From contig JAJGOT010000750.1 in assembly GCA_022457155.1 (NCBI GenBank), positions 1-64,000 on the forward strand: 64,000 bases of DNA, in the 5' to 3' direction. A program made the translations under genes and the position numbers. A model generated the notes under the pieces. It was given only the letters and a program-made list of their open reading frames with translations, was not told the origin of the DNA and searched no databases. Shown here piece by piece: positions 1 through 56,205 of the stretch; position 1 is the stretch's first letter; every line of letters starts with the position of its first letter. Source of the DNA: Cladopsammia gracilis. Lineage: Eukaryota > Cnidaria > Anthozoa > Scleractinia > Dendrophylliidae.

Positions 1-1340
1 GTATTGGATTCGGCACATGATTGCAACGTTTAAACTGGGCCTAAATTAGATAAATAAATTGCGTGTAAAGTTCTTTCAAACTTGTCAAGAAAATCTCGAT
101 TTGATAAACTGGGTGGTTTGTATATGACACAAACAACATATCCTAGTATTCAGTTTGATTTTTTCCCTATCCAAATTCAAATCATTAAGTCCATTTTTTT
201 CCGAAGATTTTTTAACAAGATTACATGTGACCAATTGTACGACCAATTGTGACCAATTGTACGACTCACGAGGTAACTTCTATAAAGCACGCTTCAGGAC
301 TAATATCGGGAAAAAAACATCATCAGCTTTAGCAGTTGCCTTCTTGGGAAAAATTACCAAAAGAAATCAAAGATCTTAGTCATTTTGATTTTAAAAAAAA
401 TTCAAAACAGATATACTGTCCAATCAGAAAAACAGATATAAAAGTTCAAAACAGATATAAAACAGATATAAAAACAAATATAAAACAGATATAAAAATTC
501 AAAACAGATATACTGTCCAACCCCAGTCGTCTTCTAATTTTCGCTATTTTTTTTGCTATTTTTTCTATTTGTGTGCAGTGTGTGTGTTTATGTTTGTAAT
601 AGATGTCTACATGTGAATTGATACTACACAAGACTAGTGTCTAACTAGAAAACTGTATGGTTTACTTAGACGCTAGGCATTTCCTCAAACGGTATTTATA
701 TTTAGTTATTCGTCCTATTGTTTTAGTAATTTTATTTTAGCTAGATATATATTTTCCTGTAACAAAAATGTCATGGAAATGTGAAAATAAAGTATTGTAT
801 TGACTCCGTAGTTACCAAATTGCAACCTTCGTTACAAAACTGTAAACAAACTCCCCCGGTCCATAAATATAGAACGTGATTACGATACGTTTCGATAGAC
901 GTAGGCGTCAAATTCGATTCAGATACAACTTTGGTTACAATAACTGTAAACAAACTCCTCTGGTTTCTTAAAAGAATCGTCTCGATCTAGGAAGTGGGTG
1001 ACATACTGTGGGAGTAAACTAACGAGCCGCGCGATTGTAAGTTTAAAATAATTAGCAGAGTTTAGGCTGCGAGCAAGCAGTCTAACTGAGGGGGCGTAGA
1101 AAATACGCATTTTCGATTCCTTTCCGAATATCTTTATATTCTTATCATAGAAAATGCATAGGTTTCAGCTTTTATTTTTATGACAATGCTTTCTACTCCT
1201 TCTAAAAGAAAAGGAAACAACTTCAAAAATGTTTTTTTTTGTTGTTGTTGCCGGTCTGCGATTTAACTTTTTTTTTCAACTGAGTCGAGGTTATTAAATC
1301 TAGTTACATGTTCTTTAACTATCTCATGTAAATTTTAACT
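1..1340. other. Upstream flank, no gene recognised
   Basis: No coding region is supported here. There is a tandem block of AAACAGATATA-like units at about 398-512, bounded by two copies of a CAGATATACTGTCCAA motif, and an imperfect direct duplication (824-862 and 925-964) containing ACTGTAAACAAACTCC. Nothing else stands out. Confidence 0.6.
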
Positions 1341-1385
1341 AGTTTTCACCAGAATGTCTTGTCGGTATAATATCTTGTTTAGCTA

Positions 1386-1680
1386 AGGCCTGTTTACACC
1401 GGCGATTTTTTGTGCAATTTTTGTCGCCCACAAGTTGCATCTTCAAATCGCGAGTGTAAACTAGCGGCGATTTCAGTGCGATTTGGGAGCGATTTGTCGC
1501 GCGATGTCGCAGAGGTTTCGAACACTGATGCAACTTGGCGGCAACTTTTGGGAAATCACAGTAAATGTCGCACCCGAATCGCACAGGAAATCGCCGCTAG
1601 TTTACACTTCGACAAAAATCGCATTGGAGAGCGCCACAAAAATCGCATAAAAAATCGCACGTGTAAACGGCATTTGCATT
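1386..1680. mobile_element. Palindromic MITE-like repeat upstream of KCTD gene
   Basis: The ends read GGCCTGTTTACAC and, inverted, GTGTAAACGGC. Inside, a 22-bp perfect inverted repeat pairs 1453-1474 with 1587-1608, and the CGATTT/AAATCG motif recurs on both sides. It is non-coding and about 300 bp, typical of a miniature inverted-repeat element. Superfamily unassigned. Confidence 0.65.
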
Positions 1681-1785
1681 CAGGTGAAAGCAACGTTTTC
1701 ATAAAATACATTTTAGCATCAAGTAAAGTAACACATCTATTTTACCTTGGAGTCTATGCGATAAACTAAACTGCATCGACGCGAA

Positions 1786-2142
1786 AAAGCCGAAGCGAAA
1801 GACTAGGAATTTTCATTTTAAGATTTTAGCAGCTGTACGCTCCATTTCAGTGTGCTGCTCTGCATTTCGCGTGGGCGTTCAATTCAAGCGTGTGGCGGAA
1901 AAGGGCTTTTTGTTTCCCTGTCGGGGATCTTCGGCAAATATCGGAAGCACTCGTAAGCGAACCTTTCTTCCTCAAAACGCCTTCAGAGTACAGGGAATTT
2001 ACAGATTTAGATCAGGGAAGCCAGCTGAATTTACCCAGGTTAACTGGTTCTAAATATAGAAAGCTATTTTTAGCTTTTTCTCCGACCAATCAGTTTGATT
2101 CACCAAATTATTATCTCTCGGCCACTACACGATGTGCACAAG
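1786..2142 (+). promoter_or_regulatory. 5' flank / 5' UTR of the KCTD gene
   Basis: This is the stretch between a palindromic MITE-like repeat (ending about 1680) and the KCTD start codon. It is less AT-rich than its surroundings and contains no obvious TATA box near the start. It must contain the 5' UTR and probably the core promoter, but no initiator or transcription start can be fixed from sequence alone. Confidence 0.45.
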
Positions 2143-47121
<44,979 letters not shown>

Positions 47122-47425
47122 CAAAAAAAAATAGGATGGTATTATTTGAAGTTTACAGTGTATTATGGCTTTTGTGGCTTTTGGCTTCGAACCTTTTCCT
47201 GTACCCCTTTACTACTACCTCCTCTCTCCTCCCCTCTTTATCTTGAACATTCTTACTCTAGGCGGCACTGTGAGTTAGCTATATTCATATTCTCTTGGTC
47301 AAACTGTAACTTATTGCAATGAAGGAATCATTGTACCACTGATTTGCATCTTTCTGTAGCCTTTCACAGTCAAAAACCCAACTGCGGCTCACAATACACT
47401 TCAATAAAAAATAACTGAAGGGTTT
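47122..47425 (+). promoter_or_regulatory. KCTD5: Probable KCTD 3' UTR with AATAAA signal
   Basis: Unique-looking sequence follows the stop codon and carries AATAAA at 47403-47408. No other strong coding signal is seen before the next MITE at 47561. Confidence 0.5.
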
Positions 47426-47560
47426 AAAATACAAGGGGTGGATATCATGGTTTTAGTTTGAAAAGTCTCCCAACTTGTCCAGTTTTCCATTGAACCAGTT
47501 GTAGCATTTGGGTAGGAATCTCATCCAGTCATCACTCAATCTCTCACTCAATCAGCTTTG

Positions 47561-48052
47561 AAAGTGCACATGAAGTGAAATTTCACTACCGTTTTGTTTT
47601 AGTGTTTTATGTTGTTTATACGATCTTTATTTCATTTTCAGTTATTTCATTTAAGCGGTTTGAAAACTCTCGCCAGGGCCTGAAATTTGCAACATTTTGA
47701 GCCAGGCCAAAAAGGTATTTGTGTTGTCATTTGTGTATTCACATGGTGGAGAAGGGGACGAATCCGGGGCTAAAACACGCATCGCTTTCAGCCATATTTA
47801 ATCGAAATAATCCTTCCATAAGTTGCCAAAACTCCACTGTAAAATGAGTGATGCACTCAGTTGTAAACACACTGATGACATCACTAGAACCCAGGTTCTT
47901 GTCTAATATACCCAACTTGCATCGCTTGTTGAAATGTGTTCCTGCCGCTACAAGTGACTTACATGTATTTTCCCTTTGAAATAATTCTTGAAGCGCCTTT
48001 TTTCAGATTACCAAAAAAAAATGGTAGTGAAATTTCACTTCATGCGTACTTT
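47561..48052. mobile_element. MITE with 30-bp inverted ends, downstream of KCTD gene
   Basis: AAAGTGCACATGAAGTGAAA TTTCACTACC (47561-47590, two blocks) is inverted at 48023-48052 with two mismatches. 492 bp, non-coding. It starts about 150 bp beyond the likely poly(A) signal. Confidence 0.85.
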
Positions 48053-48328
48053 AACAATGAGCCCACAATATGTACAGGTGTAATGGTCACCTGCTTGGGG
48101 GGAGGGTGAGGCATTAGATGCAGGGACGAAACACTTAGGGGAGGGGAAGGTCAGAAGGTGTGCAGAATCTTTTATTTAGTTGGCTCATAGGAACCTTTGA
48201 TTAATGTTTTGCCACAAGGCCAAATTTCTAAGTATTTAATTAGCCAAAGTTTCTGGACAGTACATTAACAAAAGCCTATGTTTTGGTGAAATTATCACAA
48301 ATATTACTCTTCTGGCAAAGAAATAAAA
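48053..48328. other. Intergenic spacer
   Basis: No gene; one TTGGCTCATAGGAACCTTTGATT phrase resembles the sequence that follows AACCC-family ends. Confidence 0.5.
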
Positions 48329-49652
48329 ATTGAAAGGGTCTGAGCATAACCATAATCTATGTCAAATTTTAGGCCTTGTTTAGTTTTTTTCGCTCAGGTT
48401 TGCCTCATTTTTGGCATGTGACCTACAAATTAACTGCAAAACTTTCAGAATATTTTATGCTGGTTTTCCCGTCATTTTAGAGAAATAACGTATGTAAAAA
48501 AAAAAAACTAAACTAAACTAAACTAAACTACCTGAAGAAAGAACAGTTCTGGCCCTCTAGTGTTTCAACTGTACATTCTGAGCTTAGTAAATTAAGACAA
48601 CAGTTTTGGAAGGAATTTTAAATTAGTTCCTTCCAAAACTGTATGAAACGTACTACCAAAACGATACCATTTCAGAACAGATTGGCTGTGAAAATATGCG
48701 ATCGCAATACTCCTGACCCGTGCCAACAACCTGAGCAAAAGTACCGTCATTCATGCACGCCTGGCTCGCTTATTGATTGCAAGCTCACTACAGCAACACA
48801 TAATATAATTATGTTTAAGGCCTGCCCTGTGATGCAAGGACATCATGAAGTCCGGAAATCCTATAGTCTCTCACACCTCTTGAAGAAGTGAGTTGTGTCC
48901 TTGTTGTGCATTGTGTCCAAAGTGCTATTCAGTGCTCAAGGTGAAAATGGGACATAGTGGACAAGACAAGCCAGTGGGAAAGACTGGAATCACTTTGGAT
49001 CAAAAAAGGGGCAGCATTGTGAGTTGTGGGCCATTTCCCAAGTGCTTCCAAACTTGTAATATTTTCTGTATTTTGTTTGGGCAGAATCTCCCTGTTCATT
49101 TTCACCATTGATACCCTGACATGCTTTGCGACAGTGGGCTGGTTGAAGTGAGTTCTTGCGACTGGGTGAAATTGAGCAAGGTGGGCAAAGACTATGAGCC
49201 GGTAGTGGAGGACTGGGCATGGGGAGTGCTTCCTTAAGGTGGTTCATAAGGATAAGAGAGATGGCGTGAATCTAAGTGGCTGACTATTGATGATAAAAAT
49301 GAAGCTATTTTGAGGGAATGAACTTTGGGATTTATTTTTCTTGAAACGGATTTAGTGGCATGGGCCCAACTTGGCCATCTGAAGTGAAAAAAAATCGGCA
49401 TAAAATCAAGAAATTCGGGTAAACTTTGGGATTCATTTTCTCAAGCAGGATTCAACAGGAGACAGGGAGTTACTTTATATTTTTCATAAGTTATTTCTCT
49501 AAAACGATGTAAAAAACAACATAAAAGAATTCTGAACAATGTTTTGCAATTAATTTGTAGGTCACATGCCAAAAATGAGGCAAACTGAGCATGAAAAAGT
49601 AAGAAAAGGCCTAAAATTCAACATAGAATAGTTATGCTCCAAACCCTTCAAT
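48329..49652 (+). mobile_element. 1.3-kb inverted-repeat family, linear copy
   Basis: The ends are ATTGAAAGGGTCTGAGCAT and, inverted, ATGCTCCAAACCCTTCAAT, with arms of about 130-150 bp (48329-48490 and 49505-49652). The body (48500-49330) has a decayed open frame (48643-48891) with RLAVKICDRN and PGSLIDCKL, shared with 36847-37062. An internal 40-bp duplication with AACTTTGGGATT lies at about 49318 and 49426. A (CTAAA)n run is at 48510-48530. The body-to-inner junction is continuous here, unlike in the 36-kb copy. Confidence 0.8.
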
Positions 49653-49659
49653 TGATTAA

Positions 49660-50000
49660 TGTTTAACACAAAAATGGGTAAATTTGAAGCCTTGCCCCCA
49701 TATTTTGGTCAAAAACACGATATACACCTCTTTCAGTAATAATCTAATTATAATTGGTTGGAGTTAAATGACTAGTCTAGGGAGTTGATAACTGTATTCT
49801 ACTTAAAATCAACTTTATTGACATACTGAAAAAGCAGTTCATTGTCAGAAAGCTGGCTTGTTTGCAAGTTTAAATATGTTGCTGAGCAGGTAATGGAAGA
49901 TAATAATTTCCTAAAGGGAAATGTTGGAAATATTCAGTGTAAGAAATAACTGTGAACATGTTACTAAAAATGTGGTTCTTGTTCATCGTGGTGTGTAAGA
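49660..50000. other. Intergenic spacer, nothing recognised
   Basis: AT-rich. From about 49977 the phrase GTTCATCGTGGTGTGTAAG belongs to the outer part of the next foldback family. Confidence 0.5.
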
Positions 50001-50001
50001 T

Positions 50002-50238
50002 AGGTAAACGCTTTTTTCGTTTGTCTCACGATGGAGTCACTTTAAGATGTTGATCGCGACATTTCGACTGCTATTACTGCTAGTCTTCATCAGGCGATGA
50101 GGTCGATAACATACATAAGCGACACGTAACCAATCGACCTCATCGCCTGATGAAGACTAGCTGTAATAGCAGTTGAAACTTCGCGATCAACATCTTAAAG
50201 TGACTCCATCGTGAGACAAACAAAAAAAGCGTTTACCT
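50002..50238. mobile_element. Long palindrome with hammerhead-like motif, copy 1
   Basis: Arms 50002-50107 and 50133-50238 pair almost fully. In the right arm CTGATGA (50147-50153) is followed by a hairpin-forming segment (ACTAGC...GCAGT) and GAAAC (50175-50179). This is the order of conserved hammerhead ribozyme core boxes. The left arm carries the same boxes on the minus strand, with GAAAT in place of GAAAC. Such boxes are known from Penelope-like elements and retrozymes. Confidence 0.7.
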
Positions 50239-50730
50239 AACTGTGAACATGTTTGTGTTTTCATGCTTTTGCATTGTTGCATCCAATTATTGAAGTCAGA
50301 TATCTGTTTTCTGTTTATTCGGTGTTTAGTGTAATGATTGTATCTGATTGCTAGCCAGACATTGAACTGTACATTACTAAAAAAACCATTGATAAAAGCA
50401 TATTACAAATTCATACTCGTGGTTTTTTTGGCTTTAAAAGGTCACAAGGCAATGAAAATTGTGGTATTAATGTAAGTGTTTTTCATTATATTCCTCTGTA
50501 CAAGCTTCCATTGCAAAGCTAGTTGCAGTTTAGACTTTGGGTACAGTTATGAATATGGCTTATTTACAAGAAAGCACTGATAGCAAGTGTTTTCAAGTCT
50601 AAACTGAATAGCACTATTCCTTAGCTGTGCTCCTGGAACTTAGGGAGACTGCACACTAGCTTTTGGCACTGGGCTTTCTGGGATCATTTGGGTAACCATC
50701 ATTAGTTATAATAGGTTGATGGTTTCTAAG
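50239..50730. other. Intergenic spacer, nothing recognised
   Basis: No gene or bounded repeat. Confidence 0.5.
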
Positions 50731-50820
50731 GCAACCATTAACCACTCATAGCTCATAAAGGCAACCATTAACCACTCATAGCTCATAAAGGCAACCATTA
50801 ACCACTCATAGCTCATAAAA
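50731..50820. repeat. 30-bp tandem repeat, three perfect copies
   Basis: GCAACCATTAACCACTCATA plus GCTCATAAAG is repeated three times (the last base differs in the third), implying recent amplification. Confidence 0.95.
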
Positions 50821-51272
50821 AATTATTGGTTTCTCAAACAATCCCAGACATGTCACTGCCAAAAGCTGGTGCTCAGTCTCCCCAAAGTTTATGAAGGGAC
50901 AAGTTGCATATTATATATTTATATTTTTGTTTTCTTCATTTTTTGCATAAAATAACCAGAGAAATAGTGTGCTCTGATCACATGAAAACTATGTTTGTAA
51001 GGTCTAAAAATATTTGAAAAGTTTATTTTTTGCTTCTTTGCAAACAAAATAGAAAACATTTTTTTTGTTAATGTTTCCTTTGAGTTATAGAAATTCCAAT
51101 GAATTTTTGGGCGAATTTGAGACAGCTGTGGCATTACTCACCCAAACATGGTCTTTTCACAGCATTTCTCATTCTGACAGAGTTTCAATGGAAACATTGA
51201 GGAAACACTTCTATTTATAAATATATAACTTGCAAATTATGTTGGTGGTTTTGTGACCACTCAAATATCCTT
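50821..51272. other. Intergenic spacer, nothing recognised
   Basis: AT-rich, no supported gene. Confidence 0.5.
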
Positions 51273-51538
51273 AAGGCTGATTTAGATGGCACAACTTTGT
51301 CTCATGCGTTTTTTTTTGTAGCATGCGCTGCTTGCGTCTGGCAAACATTGTATACAACTTGCATTATATAACATTGTATGTGGCTACGATTGTTTTACAA
51401 CTTTTTTCATGATGCATCGAACAGTTGTGAGCGAGTCATAGGCTGATTTAGACGACACAATTTGTGTTGTATGTATGGCGTGAGCAGGTTGCATGCGACA
51501 AAGTTGTAGGCAAAAGTTGTGCTGTCTAAATCAGCCTT
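51273..51538. mobile_element. MITE with AAGGCTGATTTAGA ends
   Basis: AAGGCTGATTTAGATGGCAC is inverted at the right end as GTGCTGTCTAAATCAGCCTT, with a third copy (GGCTGATTTAGACGACACAA) internally at about 51442. 266 bp, non-coding. Confidence 0.8.
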
Positions 51539-52701
51539 TACTGTTAATAAAATTATTGAATTTAAGTTACAAAATTCTAGCACATGAACAGCCACTGTAT
51601 GACCAAACAAATGCTGTGTTCTATTTCAACTTCGGCTTGTTTTGTATTGGATGATGTCATTTATTAATGTATTAGCACATATCCCACCAAACCTACACGG
51701 GACCCTCGATAATTAGTAATCCAACATATAATATTGCAATTCAAGTATTTTAAATTAATACCATGTTTGGAAAACTCTACATTAAAGCAACAAGCTCCTG
51801 GAGAGTTTAAACAGAAACAATATCATGAAAACTTAAGAGTGCTTAGATATCCAAGGGTGGTAAAGGAGACCTTCATTAGCCATGGAGTAGCGATTGTTTC
51901 ATATCCCTAAGGGATCCATTGTCTCACTGAAATTGTTCATTTTGCTAGATATGTAAGACAACAATAATTTACAGCTGAAAAAAACAAAAACAGGATACCA
52001 AGCCACTACTAATATTACTGTACCTTATTGGGTTCAATTGTGAAATGAGTGCCCTTTTCCTTGTGGGCTGTGAGTATAAGCCTTGGATTTTCATAAAAAG
52101 AATATCCATAAAATCTATTGAGTTTCTAATTTGACTGTAACTTTTTTTTTTATTTTTTTACCATGCCCACCTTAATTGTATGAACTAACCTAACCCAACC
52201 CTAAGTAAACTGAGCATGAAATGGTTGGTATCCCGACATCCTTTACCACTCTCGCAGCCCATGCATCTTTTTGGAGCCCATTAATTTTCAAAAAATACCA
52301 TAATCTTTTATGTGCAGGCTCGGCTTCACTGGGGTGTAATTATTCAAGTCTTATATGTTAGAATGGCACAGTGGAATTCAGAGAACATGTAGGAATGCTA
52401 GGACGTAGCATTTGTGTTCGTATGCAGATGTGCACCGTGTGGAAATTGCCAAGAAGTTGAAGCATAGCACGTGCAGTTCGTGCTGAAAACAAAAGAAATT
52501 GGAAAAATCAGGCTTAAATCAAGCACCACCCAAACCTGCACTTTAAAGAGTATTATGGTATTTTTCGAAGTGGCCTATGCCATGTTGCCTGGGCAATGCA
52601 AAAGATGAAAAACGCAGGCTCACTCAGTTGTTGAAAGCTTCTGGGTTTCTCCTGAATTGAATCGAACTAAGATGAAAGGCAAAGAATGAACTCGTAAACG
52701 A
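51539..52701. other. Intergenic spacer, nothing recognised
   Basis: No coding region or bounded repeat seen. Confidence 0.5.
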
Positions 52702-52840
52702 GGCCCTTGTTGTTCTAAAGGCGGATAGCGCTATCCACCGGATAAATCACTATCCAGTGGATAAGTATTAAAAAAATCCATTGTGTTATCCACTGGATAG
52801 TAATTTCATAGCGCTATCCACCTTTTGAACAACCGGGGCC
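52702..52840. mobile_element. GGATAGCGCTATCC palindromic MITE
   Basis: GGCCCTTGTTGTTC/GAACAACCGGGGCC ends, then GGATAGCGCTATCCAC at both sides and CTATCCAGTGGATAA/TTATCCACTGGATAG inside. A compact 139-bp foldback. Confidence 0.85.
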
Positions 52841-53133
52841 AGTATTTTATAAATCCTATTGGAGAGACCAAAAACATTAATTAAAAATCTTCCTTTTTGT
52901 ACTTTATACTTTTTTTTACCTATTTAAGTTTTTTTTTCTTCATTGTGATTTACCCACAGGATTTAGTCATGTCTGGGTTTTCCCTTTAAACCATGTTTGC
53001 TGATTGAAGAGACCATTTTACAGTTGTGTGCTTAGGACTCTGGCCTTTAAGTGAAAGTGAAGCTGGAGTTGACTTTCTTTTGATAAAAACTATCTGCTTT
53101 TCATATGTAAATCATGAGGAACAAAAACTAGTT
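52841..53133. other. Intergenic spacer, nothing recognised
   Basis: T-rich tracts only. Confidence 0.5.
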
Positions 53134-53393
53134 TAGTAAAGAAGTATTTTTTTTCGTTTGTCTCACGATGTAGTCACTTCCGATGTGGATCGCGACGTTT
53201 CGACTGCATACTGCTAGTCTTCTTCAGGCGATGGGGTCGACTGGTTACATCGTGCTTCATAAGGTGACGCGTAACCAGTCGACCCCATCGCCTGAAGAAG
53301 ACTAGCAGTATGCAGTCGAAACGTCGCGATCCACATCGGAAGTGACTACATCGTGAGACAAACGAAAAAAATACTTCTTTACTAGTGTGTTCA
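53134..53393. mobile_element. Long palindrome with hammerhead-like motif, copy 2
   Basis: Arms of about 115 bp pair nearly perfectly. The right arm reads CTGAAGA (53292-53298), a stem GACTAGCA...TGCAGTC, then GAAAC (53318-53322). CTGAAGA departs by one base from the CTGATGA core of copy 1. The flank TGTGTTCACCACGATGAACA matches, inverted, the outer flank of copy 1, so both belong to one family. Confidence 0.7.
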
Positions 53394-54250
53394 CCACGAT
53401 GAACAACAACCCTTTTTACGATAAAAACTAGTTTATAGCATAAGAATAACATGATTTACATATGAAAACAAGAAAGGTTTGTATCAAAGCAAGGTCAACT
53501 TTTACTGAGCCTCGCTCTCACCCAAAGGCCGGTTCACTAAGCAAACAACTATATTTGTTTATACTTAATGAAATAGACAATATCATACAAGTAGTGAAGT
53601 TTTGTATATTTGTATATTCCTTTGTAAAGCTGTAAAAATTGTCCTGTAACTAACTCGCAATAAATATGATTTTAGCTGCTATTACTTTACAAAGCTGATA
53701 ACTACCGAATAATTTTATACAAGAGAAAACAATTCGACTTACTTCTCTTGTTTAATATGCTTCCCTTGGTATACCTGACTAACCAACACTTAGGAGCTTT
53801 TGCTTTAGTGATATATTCCCCTTTCGTTTCTTTTCATTGTCCGAGAGCCCACGACGTGACCTGCGAATAACAATAATTATAATTCAACACATTGATACAC
53901 TGCCCAAATATGGTAAAAAAGTTATCGATATACGCTATGTCTACATGACGTATATCCAGCGATGGAGGTAAATTTCGCATTTTGAAGGAAAGTGAAAATG
54001 ATCGCTGCCCGCAATTTCGTGTTTTTGGGAGAAAAAGATAAATCAAAGTGCCTCACGGGCTATCTCCTGTAAGTTTTTCCCCCATCATGCAATGCCATCG
54101 TATTATGTCCGAATATTGTTTTTGATGTTGCAATTGGGCATTTAGTACATGGTTTCTTGAGTCCAATTTCTCTCTTTTGACAATTTTGTTTGCATGTAAT
54201 TGGTAATGGTTATGCAGTCCTCTTGTCTTGTGTCTGGAGCGAGTTTCAGT
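53394..54250. other. Intergenic spacer, no gene supported
   Basis: No recognised domain in the short frames. AT-rich. Confidence 0.45.
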
Positions 54251-54254
54251 TCTT

Positions 54255-54350
54255 TCAATAGCCTGCATAGCAGGCGGTTTTTTTGTGCGCGATGCTGAAT
54301 TCGCGAGCGGCGAAGCCGCGAGAAACCGCCTGCTCGGTATCCTGAGTTTT
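54255..54350. repeat. CCGCCTGC palindromic repeat fragment
   Basis: CCTGCATAGCAGGCGGTTT and AAACCGCCTGCTCGG flank a GAATTCGCGAGCGGCGAAGC core, an inverted repeat typical of a small DNA element. Confidence 0.55.
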
Positions 54351-54517
54351 TGAGTAGCTGCCTCTTTTTGACATTTTTGACAATTTTTGGTAGATACAAT
54401 TACCAAACCAATCAGGGCGCGTCGTAATACGAAACTTGTTTACATTACGATGTTTTCGCGCGAAAACTTGCGGCTTACGCTAGCTATAAAACAACAAAAA
54501 CTTAATGAGTTCCTTCG

Positions 54518-55290
54518 ATGGCAAACGGCGATACCCCGAAAAAAACTCTCAACGGAGGGAGACTTGAGAATCCGAAAAGCGCGAATGATAACTGTAGATT
54601 GTGCTGTTGCCCTTTGAAAATTAAATACGGTGAATTTCAGAAACCTTCGTACATTTCAACTCAAAACTTGTTCAAGGTCTCGAAGCGAGAAGGATGTCAA
54701 AAACAGCTGACTTTGGCAGAACTCTGCTCAAACATGGGACTGAAAATGGACAGATCGGAGGTTTTATCCGATCGTGTATGCCATGCCTGTGAAAGGAAGA
54801 TCGGGAATGCATTCGAGTTGTACAATTTCATCCACTCAAATTTGAAGAAAGCTGAGAAGGAAACACCGTGATCGATGTGGATGTCGAAGATGAGTCCAGC
54901 AGACTCAAGCGGCTCTTGCCGACTACTGATTCTTCGCCTGACCGAAGCCCTCCTGCAAGAAAAGAACAGAAAATATCGAAAAAGACAAAGTATCAAAAAG
55001 ATCATTCCGTTTTAATGAAGCATCTTCCTCAAGCACGTTTAACGATGACACTGCCTTGATTTCGAACCCGCCGGTCTCACCTCGGGAAGCTGGCGAAATT
55101 GTTTTCTCGCGACTGAACGTGGAAGATTTACTTGAAAGTGCAACCACGGAGGTAAAAGTCGCCATAGTTAATCCAAGTGGTCAGGTCGAGACGTACAGTT
55201 TCTTTCCGGATAAAACGAAGTCCATGATCATAAATTTGTGCGTTGTAACTGTCGTCTCCCTTGGGAGATTGCATGAACATTTGATTGATG
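54518..55290 (+). pseudogene. Frameshifted gene for a ZAD-like cysteine-rich protein
   Basis: The first frame (54518-54871) holds two CxxC pairs spaced as in ZAD-like zinc domains: NCRLCCCPLKIK and, after LAELCSNMGLKM, DRVCHACERKIGNAFELYNF. A one-base shift near 54868 leads to an acidic, Ser/Pro/Lys-rich linker (VDVEDESSRLKRLLP, SPDRSPPARKEQKISKK). A second shift near 55025 leads to VSPREAGEIVF and EVKVAIVNPSGQVETYSFFP, after which homology-like sequence stops at a GGGGCGGACCCAG repeat (55308). ZAD-type domains mediate protein contacts in DNA-binding factors. At least two frameshifts and a cut C-terminus suggest a dead copy of a multi-copy gene or transposon-borne gene. Confidence 0.55.
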
Positions 55291-55303
55291 TGTTTACCTT
55301 TTT

Positions 55304-55440
55304 CCAGGGGCGGACCCAGGATTTTTCTTAGGAGGGGGTGCACCTCTAAGGAATGAATAAACCGCATAGTTTTTTTTCCTTTCTTTGCAGAATTCTAGTT
55401 AGATTAGAAATATGCAGCTCATCTGAGGGGGAAGGGGGGG
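55304..55440. repeat. GGGGCGGACCCAG repeat and poly(G)
   Basis: GGGGCGGACCCAGGATTTTT begins a GGGGGTGCA-type sequence that replaces the ZAD-like frame. It looks like one end of a DNA element but its other end was not found. Confidence 0.4.
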
Positions 55441-55484
55441 GGATATAATAGCTTCAATAGCTTCAATCTCAATTTTATGACTTT

Positions 55485-56205
55485 TAGAAATATTATTCCA
55501 CCAAATAGCTCTCTGGTTCCCATAATTTGTTGTAATCTCAAATTAAGAAAATTGAACATACCACTTCCAACCATAGAAATTTCATCAATGAATACTACAT
55601 TTAGTTTTTTCAGTTGTGTCCTAATGGTATTAAGTCGGTCAGGTTGTAGTGCACAGTAGTGAAAACCTCTATTTACTGGTAACTTGAATGTGGTGTGCAA
55701 TGTATTGCCTCTAATATGGAAAGCAGCTTTCCCAGTTGGAGCGGTTTTCAAAACTTTAATATAATCTGGAAAATATCTGATGAGTGCTTCATATAATGCA
55801 TTAGTAACAGTACTTTTGCCAACTCCAGCACCTCCTCATTGATGAGCCACTTAAAGTGGCTCATCTTTAGTTTTTATTGAATGCAGAACATGATAAAAAA
55901 AAAAACTGTTGTTTTTCATTCAAAGAACGTACAAGTGTGTAGTAATCATCATCACACATTCGTTTCATAATAATTTCGTCTTGATCATTACTTCTAGGGA
56001 AAATACCCATATCGTCAAGCAAATCATATTGACTATACTGCTTATTTTTCTAGGGTCAAAGCAACGAAACAATTCTCTTGCTTTCTCTTCAATAGCACAG
56101 TCTTGCTCATTGATATGCTGAGCATTAGGAGCAACATTTTCAAAGCTCTAACATTGAATATTACACATATCCTCCATTGCTTTATCCAGTATTTCAAAAA
56201 GTCAT
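55485..56205 (-). pseudogene. Helitron-type PIF1-like helicase, C-ward fragment
   Basis: Read on the minus strand from 56205: EILDKAMEDM, FENVAPNAQHINEQDC, EEKARELFRCFDP, then after a frameshift MGIFPRSNDQDEIIMKRM, YYTLVRSLNEKQQFFFYHVL and the Walker A motif GGAGVGKST (about 55820). APTGKAAFHIRGNTLHTTF and the Walker B-like VVFIDEISMVGSGMFN (about 55590) follow, to GTRELFGGI (55492). Helicase motifs I, Ia and II are visible; later motifs are missing. Internal stops occur near 55845 and 56150. It joins in order with 63084-63356. Confidence 0.85.

Noticed and set aside
54053..54406. Minus-strand open frames overlapping the CCGCCTGC repeat
   Set aside because: They read through a palindromic repeat and have no protein-like features.
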